64,000 nt of DNA from Aphanothece saxicola GSE-SYN-MK-01-06B (GCA_019359745.1 JAHHGT010000003.1:1-64000); one strand, 5' to 3'; shown: positions 46,083 to 54,851, counted from the stretch's first letter. Notes: generated by a model not told the origin, from the letters alone. Numbers and translations are program-made.

Positions 46083-46106
46083 TCCTGAACCTCTTCAGCC
46101 CCACCC

Positions 46107-46349
46107 ATGGACGTCCAGCACCCTTCGGAAGACAGGCCCCTGTCCCCGGAACAGACCCTGTTGCTTGAGCAGTTCCGCGACCGCGTCGAGGCGAAGATCA
46201 GCAACCACGGCCTCACCAGTGCCGATGTGGCCGAGCTGGTGAAGGAGCTGCGCGGCCATCCCCAGATGAGCCGCCTGATGATGGCGGAGCTGAGCCAGGA
46301 GCTGCAGCGGCTGCTGCCGGGCCAGCGCTTCAGTTTTGATTGGGATTGA
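46107..46349 (+). CDS. Conserved hypothetical protein, 80 aa
   Basis: A soluble, charged, mostly helical protein (SPEQTLLLEQFRDRVEAKISNHGLTSADVAELVKELRGHPQMSRLMMAELSQELQRLLP). No membrane segment or motif is seen. It follows the small secreted protein by 24 bases and its 3' end overlaps the convergent secreted protein gene by 20 bases. Confidence 0.65.
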   Translation: MDVQHPSEDRPLSPEQTLLLEQFRDRVEAKISNHGLTSADVAELVKELRGHPQMSRLMMAELSQELQRLLPGQRFSFDWD

Positions 46350-46797
46350 TCAGGTTCAAGCCCCCCTGGGGCCTCGGGGCGGCATTGGCTTCCGGCCTGG
46401 CGGTCGGCAACTGCAGGCGGCAGACGGCCGTGAGGCTGCGGGCGGCGCGGTCGATCGGTTCACGCCGCTCGAAGCTGTTGCTGGCGGCCACCACCGACCG
46501 CTGACGAATCGTCCAGAGCGTGTCCTTGCAGCTGGCCGGCAGGCGCGGGTGGTCGAGCAGGGGGTCGGCCAGGCTGCGGGCCTTGTCGCAGGGCTCGGCC
46601 GTGTTCTCGCGGCTGCAGGCCAGGGCGATCAGCTGCAAGGAGCGGAATTCGGCGGAGGGCGGAAAGGGGGACGGCTCCGGGGCGGCCCGCAGCGGTGAGG
46701 CCCCCAGCAGCGGCAGGCTGGCCAGCAGGGCCAGGTGCGGCAGGGACGTCCGCAGGCGGCGTGGGCCGGGGTGGGTGACGGGAACGGTCCGGTCCAT
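46330..46797 (-). CDS. Small secreted protein, unknown function
   Basis: The 155-residue product has an N-terminal signal peptide (LPHLALLASLPLLGASPLRA) and a mature part with four cysteines (LACSRENTAEPCDKARSLAD, LPASCKDTLW, LTAVCRLQLP). It resembles the other cysteine-containing small secreted protein at 45657 in overall design. It lies 35 bases downstream of the FAD monooxygenase gene on the same strand. Confidence 0.65.
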   Translation of the reverse strand: MDRTVPVTHPGPRRLRTSLPHLALLASLPLLGASPLRAAPEPSPFPPSAEFRSLQLIALACSRENTAEPCDKARSLADPLLDHPRLPASCKDTLWTIRQRSVVAASNSFERREPIDRAARSLTAVCRLQLPTARPEANAAPRPQGGLNLINPNQN

Positions 46798-46832
46798 GGC
46801 TGGCGGGGAGGTCCCCCAATCATGGCCGCCGC

Positions 46833-48044
46833 TCAGGGGTCCGTGGTGATCGCCTCAACGCCGTTGCGCAGTTGCCGCTGCGTGGCCCGCCAGCGCCGCT
46901 CCAGCAGGGGGCCGCTCCAGCGGGCGGTGCGGGCCAGCAGGCTCCGCAGCCGGTGTCGCCGCCGCAGCAGATCGGCCCGGTGGGCCTCCTCCTGCTGCAG
47001 CTGCTGGATCCGCCGGATCTCCGGCAGCCGGGCGGCGGTGATCGCCGCTGCCGCTTGATCGGTGGCGGCCGGATCGCCAGCCAGCAGGGCAGGCGCCAGC
47101 TGCCTGGCCGCCACCAGGGCATCGCGCAGGGCCATGTTGATCCCCTGGGCCCGCAGCGGGCTCATCGGGTGGGCGGCATCGCCGAGCAGCAGCAGGCCCG
47201 GCCGCTGCCAGCGCGGGCAGAGCCCCACCCGCACCGGCAGCCGCACCGGCCCTTGCACGGCCGCCTCTGCCAAGGCCCGCAGCAACCTGGCCAGGGGCTC
47301 GGGGGCGTCCAGGGCCCAGAGCTGCAGCCAGGCCCCGGGGCTGGCCGGGGTGGGGGCCTGGCTGGCGCCACCCGGCTCGATCGCCCAGCCGAGCTGCACG
47401 CCGCCGCGGGCGGAGTGGAACAGGGCGTAGCTGCCAGCGGCGCCCACCACGGTCACGAAGCGGCCGGCGAGCCATTGCACGAGGCCCTCGGATCCGGGGG
47501 CCTCCAGCCGGAACCAGAGCACGTCAAGGGGGCTCGGGGCGCTCTCCAGCGGCAGCTCCGCTTTGCGGCGCAGCAGCGACTCCCGGCCATCGCAGGCGAC
47601 CACCAGGTCGGCCTCCAGGGCGGTGCCGTCGGCCAGGCGCACCCCGGCGATGCGCCCATCCCGCTCCAGCAGGTCGGTGGCGGCCTGGCCCTCGTGGAAC
47701 CGGAAGCCCGCCAGCCGGCCCGCCTGGCCCAGCAGCTCCCGCAGCATGGTGTCCTGGTCGATCAGGGTGCAGGGAACGGGGCTGCCCATCGGCTCAGCCG
47801 CCTCGAAAAGGAGCTGGCCATCGAGGAAGAAGCTCCAGGCCGCCAGGGGGCGCTGGGCCACCGCCGGTGGCAGGGGCTGCAGGCCCATGGCGGCCAGGGC
47901 CGCCAGGCCGCTGGGCATCAGCCCCTCGCCCCGGAAGGGACGGCCGCCACGGCCGCTGGCGTCGATCAGCTCGACCGGGAGGCCGCGGCGGGCCAGCAGC
48001 AGGGCCAGGCTGGCGCCGGCGGGGCCGGCGCCCACCACCACCAC
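46833..48044 (-). CDS. FAD-dependent monooxygenase (UbiH/PHBH superfamily)
   Basis: The flavoprotein of about 403-414 residues has the FAD dinucleotide motif VVVVGAGPAGASLALLLARRGLPVELID, the DG motif (LEADLVVACDGRESLLRRKA) and GDAAHPMSPLRAQGINMALRDA. Substrates of the group include ubiquinone precursors and other aromatic rings; the substrate is not evident. A GTG at 48044 would start inside the first beta strand. A CTG at 48077 overlaps the previous stop (CTGA) and gives a more natural N-terminus with 11 extra residues. Confidence 0.88.
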   Translation of the reverse strand: MVVVGAGPAGASLALLLARRGLPVELIDASGRGGRPFRGEGLMPSGLAALAAMGLQPLPPAVAQRPLAAWSFFLDGQLLFEAAEPMGSPVPCTLIDQDTMLRELLGQAGRLAGFRFHEGQAATDLLERDGRIAGVRLADGTALEADLVVACDGRESLLRRKAELPLESAPSPLDVLWFRLEAPGSEGLVQWLAGRFVTVVGAAGSYALFHSARGGVQLGWAIEPGGASQAPTPASPGAWLQLWALDAPEPLARLLRALAEAAVQGPVRLPVRVGLCPRWQRPGLLLLGDAAHPMSPLRAQGINMALRDALVAARQLAPALLAGDPAATDQAAAAITAARLPEIRRIQQLQQEEAHRADLLRRRHRLRSLLARTARWSGPLLERRWRATQRQLRNGVEAITTDP

Positions 48045-48073
48045 CCGGCTGGCGGCGGGCCCGGACGGGCTGC

Positions 48074-48334
48074 TCAGGTGAAGGAGTTGTAGTTGAGGCC
48101 TTCCTCGGGGTTGGCGGTCTCCGCCCCCTGCAGGGCGTTCTTCATCCTGAGCAGGTAGTCGACCAGTTCCTGCTGAACGGTCAGCAGCTCACTGGTGCAG
48201 CCCCGGAAGGCGGCACGGTGGCGGATTTCGTCGTGGCGGGTGTGCAGGTCCCGCAGCATCAGGTTGATGGCATCCAGGCGTGGGGTGACCTGGCGGGAGT
48301 TGGTGGTGGCGGCGGGAGTGGACACCGGGTCCAT
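48074..48334 (-). CDS. Conserved hypothetical protein, 86 aa
   Basis: A soluble helical protein (VTPRLDAINLMLRDLHTRHDEIRHRAAFRGCTSELLTVQQELVDYLLRMKNAL) with a disordered N-terminus and ending YNSFT. Its TGA overlaps the proposed CTG start of the FAD monooxygenase. It lies 10 bases downstream of the phospholipase D-like gene. Confidence 0.65.
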   Translation of the reverse strand: MDPVSTPAATTNSRQVTPRLDAINLMLRDLHTRHDEIRHRAAFRGCTSELLTVQQELVDYLLRMKNALQGAETANPEEGLNYNSFT

Positions 48335-48344
48335 GGATCATGTG

Positions 48345-49793
48345 CTAAGCGTACCGAATCGTAGTCGTCGCTGCGGGTGCGGCCGCGGCCGCCCGCTGTG
48401 TGCCGCTGCCGCAGCTGCGCCGCCGCTGCTCCATGCGGCGGGCCAGGCGGCCGCTGACGCCCAGTTCGGCGCCACGCCAGAGGCGGTCGACTTCCGCTTC
48501 GAAGTGGCGCGCCAGCAGGGGGGAGCGGATCAGCAGCAGGGTTTCATCGTTCTGGAACGCGGCCGAGGGGCTCCAGTTGAAGCTGCCGGTGATCACCTCC
48601 CGGCCATCGAGCACGGCGAACTTGTGGTGCAGTTTGTCGCCGCGGGCCAGCTGGGGCGTGCCCACCCCTTCCAGGGGGGTGCCCCAGGCCCGGTTGTCCG
48701 CCTCGATCTTGCAGTCCTGGTCGGGCAGGGTCACACCGAGCAGGTCAAGGGTTTCGCTGAAGGCCCGGTTGGCGAAGCCCGGATCCGCCAGCAGGCGGAG
48801 CTTCACGCCCCGGTCATGCAGCTCCTGCAGCCGGTCGGCCAGGTTCTGGCCCGAGAAGACGAACAGGGCCAGATCGAGGCGCCGGCGGGTGGTGGCCAGC
48901 TTGGTTTCCAGCCAGGCCAGGCCGTTGTGGGGATCGCGGCGGCGGTGGGGGGAGAAGAGCACCTCCACCGGCGTGCCGGCCACATCGACCACCTGGGGGC
49001 CGCCGCCCTCCTTGGCGATGCCGAAGCGGCTGTCGGGCCGGCCGCCGGGGCCATCGCCCCAGAGCCGGGCGAATTCGGCGGCGAACACCCCGGCCAGGGC
49101 GGGACTGTCGAAGCGCAGCAGGTGGTTGACGTTGCCCCGGGTGCTGGGGGCGCCCGCATCGCCGTGGACGCAGGAGGGGCTGAAGTTGGCCGAGCCGGTC
49201 ACGACCACCCGGCCGTCGACCACCAGGAACTTGTGGTGCATCAGTCCGCTGCCGCGGCTGCCGTCGGCCGTGTCATCAAGCACCGGCACGCCGGCCCGCT
49301 GCAGCACGGCAACGGCGTCCCCCTGGCCGAGGGCCGCCAGCTGCTGCTGGCGCTGGCGCTGGTGGGGCGGCAGATCCACCGGATGCTGCTGGCTCCAGGG
49401 GGTGCTGTAGAGGTTCTCGAGCACCACCCGCACCCGCACGCCGCGGCGGTGCCGTTCCGCCAGGGCCTCCGCCAGCGTGGGCAGCGAGAGTTCCTGCACC
49501 GCCACCAGGATCTCCTGGCGGGCCTCGCGGATGCTTTCGAGCAGCAGGGCCTCGAGGTCATCCCCCTGGCGCCACTGGCCGCTGATCGGGCTGCGGTAGC
49601 GGCTGTCGCCGCGGTGGTTGAAGGCCACCCGGATGCCCGCTGGCAGGGGCAGGGCCTGGGCCGATCCCCCGCTCAGGGCCGCCGGCGCGGGGCCGCATCC
49701 CGCCAGCAGCAGGGGCGCCGCGAGGCCGGCGAGGGCCCCGGTGGCGCGACGGAGCGGACAGAAGCAGACAGCAGGGGCCATGGGGCGCGGCAC
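48345..49793 (-). CDS. Secreted phospholipase D-like lipoprotein
   Basis: The protein of about 480 residues starts with a lipoprotein signal (GLAAPLLLAGCG). Two HKD motifs are complete: MHHKFLVVDGRVVVTGSANFS (about residue 185) and LHHKFAVLDGREVITGSFNWS (about residue 410), the two halves of a PLD active site. It may act as a periplasmic phosphodiesterase or nuclease; the substrate is unknown. The ATG is 49793 or 49781. The C-terminal 30 residues are Ala/Arg-rich. Confidence 0.88.
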   Translation of the reverse strand: MPRPMAPAVCFCPLRRATGALAGLAAPLLLAGCGPAPAALSGGSAQALPLPAGIRVAFNHRGDSRYRSPISGQWRQGDDLEALLLESIREARQEILVAVQELSLPTLAEALAERHRRGVRVRVVLENLYSTPWSQQHPVDLPPHQRQRQQQLAALGQGDAVAVLQRAGVPVLDDTADGSRGSGLMHHKFLVVDGRVVVTGSANFSPSCVHGDAGAPSTRGNVNHLLRFDSPALAGVFAAEFARLWGDGPGGRPDSRFGIAKEGGGPQVVDVAGTPVEVLFSPHRRRDPHNGLAWLETKLATTRRRLDLALFVFSGQNLADRLQELHDRGVKLRLLADPGFANRAFSETLDLLGVTLPDQDCKIEADNRAWGTPLEGVGTPQLARGDKLHHKFAVLDGREVITGSFNWSPSAAFQNDETLLLIRSPLLARHFEAEVDRLWRGAELGVSGRLARRMEQRRRSCGSGTQRAAAAAPAATTTIRYA

Positions 49794-49850
49794 GGTGCGC
49801 TGCTTCAGCCTTCCCGGCGGCGGACGTTACCGGGGAGCCCCCGTGGCGCC

Positions 49851-50057
49851 TCAGTGGTGGCCGGGCATCTCCGAGGTGCTGAGCATGGCGACGAACCAGA
49901 GGGTGCCGATCACCACGGCGGCGATCACCCCCGAAGCGATGCTGACCCGCAGCATCAGGATCGGCACCACCAGCGGGAAGAGGATGGTGCCGGCCATGGG
50001 GGTAATGGCCACGACCAGCTTGAGCAGGTTGCGGTTGGAGCTGGCGGGGGTGTCCAT
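49851..50057 (-). CDS. Small two-helix membrane protein
   Basis: ATG 50057 overlaps the DUF4912 stop by one base (TGATG) and gives a 68-residue protein with two membrane helices (LLKLVVAITPMAGTILFPLVVPIL and IASGVIAAVVIGTLWFVAML) and a short His-rich end. The coupling suggests functional linkage to the DUF4912 protein. No family recognised. Confidence 0.7.
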   Translation of the reverse strand: MDTPASSNRNLLKLVVAITPMAGTILFPLVVPILMLRVSIASGVIAAVVIGTLWFVAMLSTSEMPGHH

Positions 50058-51151
50058 CAGAACCACTCGGCCACGGCCTGGCTGGCGGGGTTGCTGTTGT
50101 CTTCCGGCGTGGAGCGGCGGAACTCCATGGTGATGCTGCGCTTCTGCTCCCCATCGGCGGCCACGGCCTCGATCGGATAGAGCTGCTGGCCATCACGGAA
50201 GGGGACCTGCACCCGGAAGGTGCCATCGGCCGAAAGGGGCACCTCTTCCCCGCCGATGCTGAGGCGGGCGGCCGGATCGGTGGCGCCATAGACAATCAGC
50301 TCGGCATCGGCCACCAGCCAGAAGGAGCGCTGACGGGAGCCCACCCCGCCCATGCCGGAGGCGCTGCGGCCCGAGGCCCAGGGGCCGGCGCCGGAGGCGG
50401 AGAACGCACCGCCGCCCTCGAGGCCAGCGGCGGCATCGATCTCGTGGAAGGCCTCGGAGCCGCGGCCCAGGCGGCGCCACTGGCTGGTGGCGCTTTGGTA
50501 GAGCCGCTCATGCAGGCCGGAATCGACGGCCTCGACGGGGGTGGGCAGGCTGGTGCTGCCGGAGGAGGGGAAGGCGTCGAGGGAGAAGGGAACGAACTGA
50601 TCGAGGATCTGCTCGGAGGGATGCAGCGACGGCACCCGGGCGACCGAGGAATAGGCCAGGGAGATCCACCCCCCGCCGGCGCCTTTGCGGTAGCCGAGCT
50701 CGACCCGGTAGTCGCGGTCGGAGAGGGGAACGGGGAGGTACCACTCGGTGGCATGGCTGTCGACCACCACCTCCTGGAGGGTGTGGGGATGGGCGGAACC
50801 ACCGGCCAGGCCGGTGACGTCGGCGACGCGCAGGCAGAGCTGGGAGGCGCCGGCATGGAGGGCGTCTGAGCGGTCGTCCTCGGAGATGTCCCAGAAGACG
50901 TAGGCCCACTGGGGATCCCGGGGCAGGAAGACGACACGGGTCTCGGCGGCGGGACGGGGGGCCGGGGGCATGTCGGCTTCGATGCGCTCGAGACTTCGCC
51001 CTTCCCCCTCCTCCACCTGGCGGGTGCTGATGGCCTCCACCAGCTCCTCCTTGGACTTGCGGCTGTACAGAGAAACGCCGAGGTCACTGGCGATCTGCCG
51101 CAGCTGGCGCAGCGTCATCATCGCCAGGGAGGTCAGCGTCTTCTGGCTCAC
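50057..51151 (-). CDS. DUF4912 protein with N-terminal Rho-N-like domain
   Basis: The 364-residue protein starts with a SAP/Rho-N-like helix-turn (MTLRQLRQIASDLGVSLYSRKSKEELVEAI), which suggests nucleic-acid binding. A DUF4912 domain follows (TRVVFLPRDPQWAYVFWDISEDDR, residues about 70-200) that resembles carbohydrate-binding folds. A Gly/Ser-rich linker leads to a C-terminal beta domain (SFWLVADAELIVYGATDPAARLSIGGEEVPLSADGTFRVQVPF). Function unknown. A GGAGG/CCTCC hairpin (51180-51195) lies just upstream of the start. Confidence 0.85.
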   Translation of the reverse strand: MSQKTLTSLAMMTLRQLRQIASDLGVSLYSRKSKEELVEAISTRQVEEGEGRSLERIEADMPPAPRPAAETRVVFLPRDPQWAYVFWDISEDDRSDALHAGASQLCLRVADVTGLAGGSAHPHTLQEVVVDSHATEWYLPVPLSDRDYRVELGYRKGAGGGWISLAYSSVARVPSLHPSEQILDQFVPFSLDAFPSSGSTSLPTPVEAVDSGLHERLYQSATSQWRRLGRGSEAFHEIDAAAGLEGGGAFSASGAGPWASGRSASGMGGVGSRQRSFWLVADAELIVYGATDPAARLSIGGEEVPLSADGTFRVQVPFRDGQQLYPIEAVAADGEQKRSITMEFRRSTPEDNSNPASQAVAEWF

Positions 51152-51278
51152 AACATCAGAATTCGTTTGGGATCAGTCTGGAGGACGTTTCCTCCTTTGG
51201 GCGGAGCCAGCCCTTGGTGGTCAGGATCCACTGACGGCCTCGGATGCGCCTGGTCGCCACCGAGCCAGTCCACCACTG

Positions 51279-51310
51279 AAAAGGCCCCGCAGCGGTGACG
51301 CTGCAGGGCC
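51279..51310 (-). terminator. Rho-independent terminator of cpcG
   Basis: On the minus strand a 12-bp stem (GGCCCTGCAGCG with CGCTGCGGGGCC, one G-T pair), TCAC loop and T4 tract follow the cpcG stop by 34 bases. Confidence 0.85.
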
Positions 51311-51344
51311 GGTGGAAGGAGGCTCTGGCCGGAACGGCCCGATC

Positions 51345-52109
51345 TCAGCGGCCGATGCTGCGGTAGGGCACCTTGGAGAGGTAGTCCATGCCGGTGTTGC
51401 CGGCGGCGGCGCTGCCGACACCGCGCAGGGCGGGCAGGGTGCGAACCCAGGGCAGGTAGTCCTGCGGGAAGCCGCCGCGACGCTGCTGGGCGCGCTCGGG
51501 GAAGCTGCGGGACTTGCCGGTGTAGACGATCTGGGGGAAGCCCAGGATGCCCCGGTAGTAGGACTCGTAGCGAGGGGAGGTGAGGTTGAAGGGGGTTTCG
51601 CCCACCTCACGGGAGCCCACCACCCGGTTGCGGTGGTAAGGAACGGTGTCGTAACCGAAGGCGTCGAGGTATTCCTGGGAGTCGAGGATGGCATCCACCG
51701 CGCCCTTGACCCCTTTGGTCATGATCACGGCGGACCAGGCGATCTCCTCGGACTTGCCGTGGACCGGGCGGCCCAGCAGCTTCTCGACCAGGTGGCGGGC
51801 CACCCGGTAGTTGCTATTGAGGTTGTAGAAGCTGCGGTTGAAGGTGTCCGACAGGCACAGCGAGCGGATGAAATCCCGCACGTTGATCTGGCCGTCCCGC
51901 AACTGGCACTCAAGGGTGCGGTCGCGGTCGACCTTGAAGGCATGGAAGAAGATCTGGCGGTAGGCCGCTTCGATCACAAAATTCTGATCTTCCCGGTCCA
52001 TGGCCTTGTCCATGGACACGGCCTTGGGGTCCTCGTCGGAACCCACCCGGAACGGCGTCACACGCGAGTTCTGGGAGGTGGGGGCGTACTTGAGGAGTGG
52101 AAGAGCCAC
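51345..52109 (-). CDS. cpcG: Phycobilisome rod-core linker polypeptide CpcG
   Basis: CpcG attaches phycocyanin rods to the allophycocyanin core. The 254-residue product has the CpcG start MALPLLKYAPTSQNSRV and the PBS linker domain (about residues 20-195) with ENQNFVIEAAYRQIFFHA-like sequence (DREDQNFVIEAAYRQIFFHA), LRDGQINVRDFIRSLCLSDTF and LGRPVHGKSEEIAWSAVIMTKG. It is monocistronic with its own terminator, next to a bilin lyase gene and away from the main phycobilisome gene cluster. Confidence 0.96.
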   Translation of the reverse strand: MALPLLKYAPTSQNSRVTPFRVGSDEDPKAVSMDKAMDREDQNFVIEAAYRQIFFHAFKVDRDRTLECQLRDGQINVRDFIRSLCLSDTFNRSFYNLNSNYRVARHLVEKLLGRPVHGKSEEIAWSAVIMTKGVKGAVDAILDSQEYLDAFGYDTVPYHRNRVVGSREVGETPFNLTSPRYESYYRGILGFPQIVYTGKSRSFPERAQQRRGGFPQDYLPWVRTLPALRGVGSAAAGNTGMDYLSKVPYRSIGR

Positions 52110-52226
52110 GCGTGGTCCGGCATCCGTCGTTGGGGATCGTAGAAGTAGGGCCCCGGCGCCCCCGGGCCCGGGAGGGCAGGGCTCACAGTCCGTAACGTTG
52201 GCGACACAACGCCAGCGGCGCCGACC

Positions 52227-52859
52227 TCACCAGCCCAGGGCCGACAGGCAGGCGGTTTCGGGGCTGGAGGCGGGGCTGCCCGGGGCCTTGGCTTCGCCCT
52301 CGGTGGCACTGGTCGACGGCTCCGTCTCGCTGTGGATCCGGGTCTCGACGCAGAAGGAAGCGGTGTTGGAGAGCCCCTCGACGGTGCTGGTGCGCAGGCG
52401 CACGTCGGGCCCGGCGAAGCTGAACCGCTCCAGGCTGTTCATCGTTTCGTAGCTGGTGGTGAGCAGCAGGCCGTCCCGGTCGTCCATGGCGAAGTGGCCG
52501 GCCACCGGGGCCGTTTCGGCGTAGCCGCGGTCGCGCAGCAGCAGGCCGCTGCGGCCCCGCTCATCGCTGGGGATCAGGCCGAAGACGCTTTCGCCCTCGT
52601 GGGCCTCGCCGGCCTTGTCCCAGGCCATCGAGCCGCTCCAGCGCACCCGGCAGCCCCCCACCAGCCCGGCCGGATCCTGGCCGTGCAGCACGGCGATCGC
52701 CTCCAGGCGCGGATCGGCCGCCTCCAGCTCCACCACTTCGATGAAGGAGCCGCCCGCTTCGGCGCGCCGGTGCAGCAGGTGGTGGCTGCTGCGCTGGGAG
52801 CGCCAGCGGCCGCAGCTGAGCCGGAAGAAGCTGATGGCGTCGGCGATGGATCCGCTCAC
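52227..52859 (-). CDS. cpcS: CpcS/CpeS-type phycobiliprotein bilin lyase
   Basis: S-type lyases attach phycobilins to a conserved Cys of phycobiliprotein beta or allophycocyanin subunits. The 210-residue lipocalin-like protein has the family start AISFFRLSCGRWRSQRSSHHLLHRRAEAGGS, then WSGSMAWDKAGE and LLLTTSYETMNSLERFSFAGPDVRLRTSTV. GTG 52859 (VSGSIADAISFF) places this motif normally; the longer frame overlaps the divergent EamA gene. It lies 117 bases upstream of cpcG on the same strand. Confidence 0.9.
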   Translation of the reverse strand: MSGSIADAISFFRLSCGRWRSQRSSHHLLHRRAEAGGSFIEVVELEAADPRLEAIAVLHGQDPAGLVGGCRVRWSGSMAWDKAGEAHEGESVFGLIPSDERGRSGLLLRDRGYAETAPVAGHFAMDDRDGLLLTTSYETMNSLERFSFAGPDVRLRTSTVEGLSNTASFCVETRIHSETEPSTSATEGEAKAPGSPASSPETACLSALGW

Positions 52860-52891
52860 GGGGGCCTCAGGCGATGGGGCGCGATCGGGCG

Positions 52892-53815
52892 ATGATCGCA
52901 ACTCTTCCACTCTCCCGCGGCCCCTTGTCCGCCGCTCCCGTCGCCGCCGCCCTGGCGGCCGCGTTCTGCTGGGCCTTCGCCAGCCTGCTGTGGCGCCGGC
53001 TGCCCACCTCCCTGTCGGCCGCCAGGCTGAACCTGCTCAAGAACCTGCTGGCGGTGGCCGTGCTGCTGCCGCTGGCCCTGGCGCTGCCCTGGCAGGTGGC
53101 GCCGCGCTCGCTGCTGCTGCTGGCCCTGAGCGGGGTGCTGGGCATCGCCCTGGGGGACACGCTGTTCTTCGCGGCCCTGCGGCGGCTGGGCACCCGGCGC
53201 ACCCTGACCATCGATGCCGGCGGTCCGGCGGTCACGAGCCTGGCCGGGGTGGCGCTGCTGGGGGAGGTGCCCCGGCCGGCCCAGTGGCTGGGGATCGCGC
53301 TGATCACCCTGGCGGTGCTGCTGGTGGTGCACCAGCACGCTCCCCGGGAGGACCAGCCGGCGGGGGCCGAGGTGGCCGGTGTGGCCCTGGCCCTTGGGGC
53401 CCTGGCCTGCGGCAGCGGCGGCGCCCTGCTGGCGCGGGCGGGGTTGCTGGCCGGGGGGCCAGAGCCGCTGCAGGCCGCCACCCTGCGGCTGGCGGCGGCG
53501 GCCCTGGTGATGCTGCCGTTGCTGGTGGGACTGCCACGGGCCGCCCAGGGGCCCCGGCCGGCCGGGCGCCGCTGGCCCCTGGCTCTGGCGGCCACCCTGC
53601 TGGGCACCAGCGCCGGCATCGCCCTGCAGCAGACCGCCCTGGCGGGTCTGCCGGGGGGCCTGGCCGTGGCCCTGCTGTCGACGGCGCCGGTGATGGCCCT
53701 GCCCCTGGCGGCCCTGGAGGGGGACCGGCCGGGCTGGCGGGGGGTGCTGGCCGCTGCCGCCGCCCTGGCCGGGGTCAGCCTGGTGGCGGGCCTGGTGGGG
53801 TTGCCGGGGGCCTGA
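52892..53815 (+). CDS. EamA/DMT-superfamily transporter
   Basis: A drug/metabolite exporter of about 307 residues with ten hydrophobic segments arranged as two EamA repeats (AALAAAFCWAFASLLWRRL... and ALALGALACGSGGALLARAGLL...). ALGDTLFFAALRRLG and LLSTAPVMALPLAALEGDRP are typical end-of-repeat motifs. Substrate unknown. ATG 52892 avoids overlap with the divergent cpcS. Its 3' end overlaps the convergent 124-aa gene by 41 bases. Confidence 0.88.
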   Translation: MIATLPLSRGPLSAAPVAAALAAAFCWAFASLLWRRLPTSLSAARLNLLKNLLAVAVLLPLALALPWQVAPRSLLLLALSGVLGIALGDTLFFAALRRLGTRRTLTIDAGGPAVTSLAGVALLGEVPRPAQWLGIALITLAVLLVVHQHAPREDQPAGAEVAGVALALGALACGSGGALLARAGLLAGGPEPLQAATLRLAAAALVMLPLLVGLPRAAQGPRPAGRRWPLALAATLLGTSAGIALQQTALAGLPGGLAVALLSTAPVMALPLAALEGDRPGWRGVLAAAAALAGVSLVAGLVGLPGA

Positions 53816-54149
53816 CCCGTCGGTCGGCTTCCTCGGTGGCCCAGTGGATCAGGTCGGCCAGATCGAGGTCCAGGGGCTCCCTGCCGGCGGCGGCGGCGAT
53901 GGTCGCCAGCTGCTGCCCCACGCCGTCCAGTTGGTGGAGGAAGGCTTCGGCGAAGCCTTCATCAGCGGCGATCACCGGCTGGGCGGCGGCCCAGGCCTCG
54001 ATTGCCCCGGCCTCAGGCAGGCCGCCGCTGGCGTGCCCGGCGATGGTCTGCAGGGTGCGCAGGCCATGGGCCAGCAACCGCAGGTGGTGGCGCTCCAGGG
54101 TGGGGAGCAGGGTGGCCTCCAGCTCCTGCAGCTCGTCGGGGCTGAGCAC
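53775..54149 (-). CDS. Conserved hypothetical protein downstream of sufR
   Basis: A 124-residue soluble helical protein (SPDELQELEATLLPTLERHHLRLLAHGLRTLQTIAG...LDLADLIHWATEEADRRVR) ending with a Pro-rich tail. It starts three bases after the sufR stop and is probably cotranscribed with it. No domain recognised; a role in iron-sulfur regulation is only suggested by position. Confidence 0.72.
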   Translation of the reverse strand: MLSPDELQELEATLLPTLERHHLRLLAHGLRTLQTIAGHASGGLPEAGAIEAWAAAQPVIAADEGFAEAFLHQLDGVGQQLATIAAAAGREPLDLDLADLIHWATEEADRRVRPPATPPGPPPG

Positions 54150-54152
54150 GGC

Positions 54153-54851
54153 TCAGGCGCCCTCGGCCAAGGGGGCGATGCGGAAGCCGCAGCTGTGGCC
54201 GCCCTCCAGGCGCCAGTGGACGCGTTCCACGGCGCAGTCGGGGAAGGTCTGGCGGATCAGGCGCAGCTCCTGGTCGCAGACCACCGGGTACTGCTCGGCG
54301 ATGCGCATCACGGAACAGTGGAACTCACTGATCACCCAGGCGGTGGTGTCGGTGGTGGCAGGGTCGTCGTCGCGGCGGCATTCGGCCACGTAGCCCTCCT
54401 TGCGCCGCAGTTCCACCAGCTGCTCGATCCGCTGGCCCAAGGGGCCGCTGCCGATCAGGCGGCGGTAGTCCGCGGCCTTTTCCTCGGCCTGCTGGCGCAG
54501 CACCAGCTCCAGGGTGTCGGCCGGCAGGCTTTCGGTGAGGGTGTGGAGCAGGCCGAGGGCGAAGTTCTCGCTGCCATCGGGGAAGCGGCCCTGGCCCTGG
54601 TCGGTGAGTCGCCAGCGGTTGCTGGGGCGGCCGGGGCCTTCATGGGAGGGGCTGGCTTCCACCAGGCCGTCGTCCTCGAGGCTGCGCAGGTGACGGCGCA
54701 TGGCCTGCACCGACACCCCCAGGGACCCCGCCAGCTGGGACGCCGTCGCTTCGCCTTCCCGCAGCAGCACCGACAGGACCGCCTCCCGGGTGGGATGGGC
54801 CCCCTCGAGAGGGCCGGCCGCGGGGGCGGGTGACTGGGCGGGGGCGCTCAT
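54153..54851 (-). CDS. sufR: Iron-sulfur cluster biosynthesis repressor SufR
   Basis: SufR is a 4Fe-4S DNA-binding repressor of the suf operon in cyanobacteria. The 232-residue protein has an N-terminal winged helix (REAVLSVLLREGEATASQLAGSLGVSVQAMRRHLRSLEDDGLVE) and a C-terminal cysteine series with exact spacing C-x12-C-x13-C-x14-C (HCSVMR, VVCDQE, PDCAVE, HSCGF), three of which ligate the cluster in studied homologues. ATG 54851 (MSAPAQ) is preferred. It is divergent from ftrC-sufBCDS. Confidence 0.95.
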   Translation of the reverse strand: MSAPAQSPAPAAGPLEGAHPTREAVLSVLLREGEATASQLAGSLGVSVQAMRRHLRSLEDDGLVEASPSHEGPGRPSNRWRLTDQGQGRFPDGSENFALGLLHTLTESLPADTLELVLRQQAEEKAADYRRLIGSGPLGQRIEQLVELRRKEGYVAECRRDDDPATTDTTAWVISEFHCSVMRIAEQYPVVCDQELRLIRQTFPDCAVERVHWRLEGGHSCGFRIAPLAEGA

